A stretch of DNA of 64,000 bases from Woeseia sp034521225 (GTDB lineage: Bacteria; Pseudomonadota; Gammaproteobacteria; Steroidobacterales; Woeseiaceae): NCBI GenBank assembly GCA_034521225.1, contig JAXHMR010000021.1:113135-177134 (forward strand). Direction: 5' to 3'. The notes under the pieces are model-generated. The model was not told the origin of the DNA. It did no database searches and saw nothing but the letters and a program-made list of their open reading frames with translations. How positions within the stretch are numbered: position 1 is the stretch's first letter; every line of letters starts with the position of its first letter. Below, piece after piece: positions 61,174 to 64,000 of the stretch. The position numbers were made by a program, and so were the translations under genes.

Positions 61174-63053
61174 CAATACCCTGCAGGTGTAAAAGAAACG
61201 CATAGTCAATCGTCGTATCCTCAATGCTCCGAAAGCGGCCGGTCTTGCCGCTGTGACCCGCTTGCATGTCGGTTTGCAGCAGTAACAGGTTGTCATCCGT
61301 TTTATAGTCGCGCAGCCTCGCCAACCTTTTGCCGGTTCCCAGTATTGCACCTGGGATCGCTGCAGGCCCGTTGTTACGAGCATGTTCGGTCATGCCTGGC
61401 GGCACCGCGCCGTTGTTGGTCAGCAGTATGACGGCGTGTAGTCATCAAAGGTGCGCTGGTGCGGATCACCATTCATCCATTCCCCGTTGTGAGCGGAATA
61501 CTCGAGTCGAGCATCGTCGTCACGATATCGACGAATGGTACCTTCGTTACAATAACCCTGCGGTTCCGGGGCGATGTTTGCGATGACGCCCATCAGCAGC
61601 CCGCCGGCACTGCCGCCCTGTGCCGTAGGTGTTCGGGCGACGTATAGCCTGCGGCGATCAGGGAACGCGACACATCGATGAAGTCATTGAATGTATTAGT
61701 TTACGGAGTTGGCGCCCATCGTAATACCAGTCGCGCCCGAGCATCGAGCCGCCCCGCACATGGGCCACGGCATCAATCAAAGCCGCGATCGAGCAGGCTG
61801 AGCAGATCCGGATCGAAATCGGGCTCGATGGTGATGCCGTACGCGCCGTAGCCGTACTGCAACAGCGGATTGCTACCATCCTGTTGAATGCCACGGCGAT
61901 AAACCATCGATACGGGGATCCTCGCGCCATCACGGGGCGCCACAATCGCTTTGATTCGTAGTTGTGCCGGTCGAATCCGCCGAGGACTGTATCTTCGCGA
62001 ACCAGCCGGCGCTCCCGGGTTTTGAAATTAAAATCGTAAGTCGACTCGGGTGTCGTCATGGATTCGTAGGTGTAGCGAAACCACTGACTGTCATCCCGGT
62101 AGTTGTAAACCGAATATGCTGTCGAAACTTCTTCATCGAATTCATGCGCCGGGTTTCGCAGATTGTCTTCCGATTCAAGACCTCGATGCCCACGACGCCC
62201 CGCTTGAGTGTGGCGCATCAATGTCGTGCCGGAACACATCGAAGCCCTCGATAAGCACGCATAACCCGTAGGCTGCGGCTCCCGCCAGCGCTCACACGAC
62301 GTGTCATCAAGGGGTGCTTCCATAATGCGGAAATTGGTTGCGTTGTAATTCGTCAGTATGAAAAACCGATCGCCGCCATCAGTGACAAAGTATTCATGCT
62401 CACCCTCGCGCGGCAGGACGGGAGCGGTCTCTGCCCTGGCGATGAGGCCGGCAGGTAGCGAACCTCGGTTGCGACAGTCGCGGCGCTGACCAGGAACAGG
62501 AACTGTGATGACAATGACTTTTCAAGCCACAGCCAGCTCGTGTCGTCGCTTTCTTCATAGACCAGCGAATCATCAGAGCCGCCGAGCGTGTGCCGAAAGA
62601 TACGGTTCCAGCGCAGGGTTTCCGGATCCTGGGTTGTGTAAAGAATCGTCTGGCTGTCGTTGGCCCACTCGAAATTGGGCGTCGCATTGTCGATGCGATC
62701 CGGGAGCAAGTCGCCGCAGTCAAGGTCCCTGAAAAAGAGGGTATAGATGCGCCGGCCCTGTGTATCGACGCCATAGGCGGCCTTGCGGTGATCCGGACTT
62801 ACACGAAGTCTAGAAGAAATAGTCCTTCACCTTCACCAGCCGGTTAACATCGAGCAGTATTTCCTGGCCACATCGGCTCCAGGTAGGCGGTGGCGATCGT
62901 CGGCGTTGTTCCTGGTGGTACCGTCGCCGTCGTAGTGTTTCTTCGATTCGTTGGTCAACTTGGCCCTTGGGTGGCCTATGTTGGTGTTCCACCAGGCCGG
63001 TGGGCGTAGCCGGTATCCTTCGTCGGTGTGGTGCGCGCACGCGTGCATTTCAA
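61173..63053 (-). CDS. S9A oligopeptidase (protease II-like), heavily frameshifted
   Basis: An oligopeptidase B/prolyl-oligopeptidase relative. Recognisable pieces in order: GQEILLDVNRLVKVKDYF; propeller parts NATPNFEWANDSQTILYTTQ, DPETLRWNRIFRHTLGG and DDTSWLWLEKSLSSQFLFLV; then SQWFRYTYESMTTPESTYDF, GSPYRWFIAVAF near the domain border, and AHVRGGSMLGRDWYYDGRQL. A serine region is readable only out of frame (GQGGSAGGLLMGVI-like, near 61620). The last part is LLLLQTDMQAGHSGKTGRFR with the catalytic histidine. More than eight shifts occur and the N-terminus near 63053 is unclear. It is co-transcribed with the phosphatase-like gene. Confidence 0.8.
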
Positions 63054-63142
63054 TCCTTCTCGGGATCTTTTTCGGCAGTTGCGTTTTGGCCTGCTTCCTG
63101 TCTATGGTTCGACTCCGACAACAATAACAATGGGGCCCTATT

Positions 63143-64000
63143 ATGACGCAATCCGGTAGCGCGGCCGGCGGAGAACGCAAACTCCTGCGGGCGGTGGGAT
63201 TTCTCGGCATCGCGGTCCTGGCCCTTAACAGCGTTATTGGCGCAGGCATATTTGCCCTGCCGGCGGCGATTGCCGCCGCGGCCGGTTCGTGGAGCCCGTG
63301 GCTGTTCCTTATTGTCGGTCTGCTGGTGCTTACCATCGTCCTGACGTTTGCCGAGCTTTCCAGCTACTTCAAGGACTCGGGCGGCCCGGTCCTGTTTACG
63401 ACGCAGGCGTTTGGTCCGCTGGTCGGCTTCAGTACCGGGTGGATACTGTTCCTGAGCCGCATGACGGCGTTTGCCGCCAATACGACGGTCATGGCGCTGT
63501 ATCTGGGTGCACTGGTGCCGTGGTTTGCCGATGGCACCGGGCGGGCGATCCTCATTATCGCTGTCTGCAGCGGCCTGACGCTGGCCAATTACATCGGTGT
63601 GCGCGACGGCGTTCGCACGCTGGGAATCCTGACATTCCTGAAACTGACGCCCATCGTCCTGATGATCGTACTGGGCCTGCAATACGTCAGCGGCGATACG
63701 CTTTTTCCGGCGAGCCTGCCGACTATCGATGACATCGGCGGCACGACATTGCTGCTGATCTACGCGTACGTCGGCTTCGAATCGACAACCATCGTGTCGG
63801 GCGAGGCCGTCGATGCCGCACATGCCACGTGGCTGGAGCCATCGTCAGTATCGACTGTGTCTATTTCCTGATTGTGCTGGTCTACCGTTCGGTACTGCCC
63901 GATGCCGACGGCAGCGCCACGCTGGTCGATGTCGGTGAGGTGCTGATGGGCCAGGTCGGGGCGGTGGCGATCACGCTGGCCGCGGTGTTCTCGATAGGCG
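63143..64000 (+). CDS. APC-family amino acid permease, cut off by the window end
   Basis: An amino acid/polyamine permease of the APC superfamily. The first helix shows the substrate-binding signature LNSVIGAGIFALPAAIAAAA. Later helices include LVLTIVLTFAELSSYFKDSG, GPVLFTTQAFGPLVGFSTGW, ILTFLKLTPIVLMIVLGL and LLLIYAYVGFESTTIVSGEA. A shift near 63815 moves the continuation (VSIDCVYFLIVLVYRSVLPD) to another frame, which stays open to the last base. The start at ATG 63143 opens MTQSGSAAGGERKLLRAVGF. It is divergent from the S9A gene. Confidence 0.9.

Noticed and set aside
63050..63823. 257-codon minus-strand frame opposite the APC permease
   Set aside because: The plus strand shows clear APC helices; the minus frame is a low-complexity charged shadow.

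Overview
The window looks like chromosomal DNA of a free-living, high-GC gammaproteobacterium, probably a marine heterotroph of the Woeseiales/Chromatiales type. This is inferred from gene content: queuosine genes, an AttEFGH-like exporter, DUF3300 and DUF4389 proteins, and many secreted amide and peptide hydrolases. I saw no rRNA, tRNA, CRISPR array, prophage or transposase gene. Most genes are recognisable only after joining two to six reading-frame pieces. The conserved sequence continues in the neighbouring frame, often at short homopolymers, and one transporter has two compensating shifts inside an otherwise open frame. I read this mainly as uncorrected indel errors in the assembly, not as mass gene decay. 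I therefore annotate whole genes across the shifts and call only two loci truly damaged: a LysR remnant and a glutathionyl-hydroquinone reductase lacking internal blocks.

Layout. 0.1-7.6 kb: outer-membrane protein, MFS transporter, ArfB ribosome rescue factor, PQQ-type sugar dehydrogenase lipoprotein, exported M20 amidohydrolase, and a class II Fic protein preceded by seven helically phased TGTCGA half-sites; then a membrane protein. 7.6-12.3 kb: an ABC exporter operon (adaptor, ATPase, two FtsX permeases). 12.5-15.5 kb: small membrane protein, queE-queC with a zinc-ribbon protein, and a lipoprotein. 15.8-20.4 kb: DUF3300 protein, small membrane protein, OmpR/EnvZ-type two-component pair, and an orphan terminator that may end a small RNA. 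20.5-28 kb: membrane dipeptidase plus D-aminoacylase, DUF4389 protein, an L12-tail-like membrane protein, and two coupled amidohydrolases, the second without the usual metal-binding motif. 28-34 kb: Cys/Met-type PLP enzyme coupled to a DUF2235 hydrolase, alanine/glycine symporter, SLC13 permease and a zinc metallopeptidase. 34.5-43.8 kb: a second-type EF-G, DUF1993, cupin, CaCA exchanger, RarD, prolyl oligopeptidase, VOC protein and rhomboid protease. 43.8-49.3 kb: AttEFGH-like operon, LysR remnant, damaged hydroquinone reductase. 49.3-64 kb: M20 hydrolase, diguanylate cyclase, thioesterase-like protein, S41 protease, lipoprotein, penicillin acylase, deoxynucleoside kinase, YtcJ-type amidohydrolase, tyrosine-phosphatase-like protein, a second S9A peptidase, and the start of an APC permease.

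Themes. At least ten genes encode exported or cytoplasmic hydrolases of amides and peptides (two M20, M19, D-aminoacylase, three further amidohydrolase-superfamily proteins, two S9A, S41, penicillin acylase). Four transporters likely take up amino acids or dicarboxylates. Together they fit an organism that lives on peptides, N-acyl amino acids and D-amino-acid-containing cell-wall debris. Many pairs overlap by ATGA, GTGA or TGATG, so translational coupling is common. Intergenic gaps carry four families of inverted repeats, including a 193-bp element with perfect 21-bp termini and a nested cruciform fold.
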